A DNA stretch of 15,426 bases, taken from Bacteroidales bacterium UBA7574. Lineage in GTDB: Bacteria; Bacteroidota; Bacteroidia; Bacteroidales; Paludibacteraceae. The first letter of the stretch is position 1. Each line of letters begins with the position of its first letter. Under the pieces are notes generated by a model. That model had not been told where the DNA came from, did not search any database, and saw only the letters and a list, made by a program, of their open reading frames with translations. Below are positions 14,944 through 15,426 of the stretch, in pieces. The translations under genes were made by a program, and so were the position numbers. The stretch spans positions 1-15,426 of the forward strand of contig DLLA01000106.1 in the NCBI GenBank assembly GCA_002479035.1. The letters run 5' to 3'.

Positions 14944-15426
14944 TTACCATTCCAAGATGACCTTTCCGCACTGGCCGCTGACCATGACGTCGAAGCCCTT
15001 TTGGAAGTCGTCGAACTTGAAGTGGTGCGTGATAACAGGACTGAGGTCGAGCCCTCCGAGCAGCATCTGCTCCATCTGGTACCAGGTCTCCCACATACGG
15101 CGACCCGTGATGCCCTTGATAGTCAGAGCGTTGAAGATGATGTCCGACCAGTTGACCTGCGTATTCTCGGGCAGAATGCCGAGTTGTGCGATGTTGGCAC
15201 CTTTGTACATGTGCTCAATCATGTCGTTGAACGCAGACGGTGCGCCTGACATCTCGAGTCCCACATCGAAACCTCGGATACCGAGTTGCTCCATCGCCCC
15301 TTGGATAGTCTCGCCCTTCGCGCCGTTGACGGTGAGCGTTGCGCCCATCTTCTTGGCGATGTCGAGACGGAGTTCGTTGATGTCGGTTACGACCACGTGT
15401 TTGGCACCTGCGTAACGGCAGATACC
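14944..15426 (-). CDS. tdh: L-threonine 3-dehydrogenase, C-terminal part (5' end outside window)
   Basis: This is the last 160 residues of a zinc-type medium-chain dehydrogenase that is normally about 340 long; the frame is open to the window edge, and the upstream codons read GICRYAGAKH before VVVTDIN. Tdh oxidises L-threonine with NAD+ to 2-amino-3-oxobutyrate in the cytoplasm, the first step of threonine breakdown to glycine and acetyl-CoA. VVVTDIN is the end of the second Rossmann strand, whose Asp favours NAD over NADP. The end ITHHFKFDDFQKGFDVMVSG and GKVILEW is characteristic of Tdh. The GTG at 15396 is internal, not the start. Another MDR dehydrogenase is less likely. No partner gene kbl is visible within the window. 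Confidence 0.9.
   Translation of the reverse strand, partial: GICRYAGAKHVVVTDINELRLDIAKKMGATLTVNGAKGETIQGAMEQLGIRGFDVGLEMSGAPSAFNDMIEHMYKGANIAQLGILPENTQVNWSDIIFNALTIKGITGRRMWETWYQMEQMLLGGLDLSPVITHHFKFDDFQKGFDVMVSGQCGKVILEW

Noticed and set aside
15396..15396. Start codon (GTG) for a short 150-residue dehydrogenase
   Set aside because: The frame continues upstream to the window edge with residues that match the Tdh Rossmann fold, so the gene is simply truncated by the window.
14699..15415. 238-codon plus-strand frame
   Set aside because: It is antisense to the threonine dehydrogenase gene and crosses the 11-bp repeat array and the terminator.

Overview
The window comes from a member of the Bacteroidota, most likely order Bacteroidales. 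The evidence is a SusC/SusD outer-membrane pair, a secreted protein ending in a type IX secretion (T9SS) sorting domain, and two promoters of the Bacteroides type (-33 TTG, then -7 TAnnTTTG). The T9SS domain argues against typical gut Bacteroides and fits Prevotella-, Porphyromonas- or Paludibacter-like lineages, but I cannot name a genus. All six recognisable genes lie on the minus strand, so the region reads from right to left.

Layout in the direction of transcription: (1) the 3' part of an L-threonine 3-dehydrogenase gene, cut by the window edge (15426-14944), with a terminator; (2) a 335-bp gap holding two arrays of 11-bp-period repeats; (3) a two-module M16 zinc peptidase with a signal peptide (14608-11714), followed by a strong hairpin; (4) the GTPase gene era (11627-10659), whose product carries an unusual insert of about 25 residues encoded by short tandem repeats and a GC-rich palindrome; (5) a 700-bp gap with a promoter, a complete cobalamin (B12) riboswitch, a possible 12-codon reading frame that starts on the riboswitch edge, an inverted pair of the same GC-rich palindromes, an intrinsic terminator and a long leader hairpin; (6) a 1251-residue T9SS-exported multidomain protein (9958-6203) with a central beta-propeller-like region resembling BtuG-type surface B12-binding proteins, and its terminator; (7) an 836-bp gap with palindromes, repeats and the SusC promoter; (8) susC-like and susD-like genes forming a two-gene operon closed by a terminator (5297-161).

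How the parts fit: the riboswitch and the propeller protein suggest a vitamin B12 capture locus. The layout is odd because a terminator and repeats lie between the riboswitch and the large gene. The SusCD pair is an outer-membrane importer plus surface lipoprotein with no enzymes beside it, so its substrate is unknown. era, the peptidase and threonine dehydrogenase are ordinary chromosomal genes. The most interesting signals are the palindrome family (two intergenic copies and one in frame inside era), the 11-bp repeats found in two gaps, and the riboswitch/terminator arrangement.
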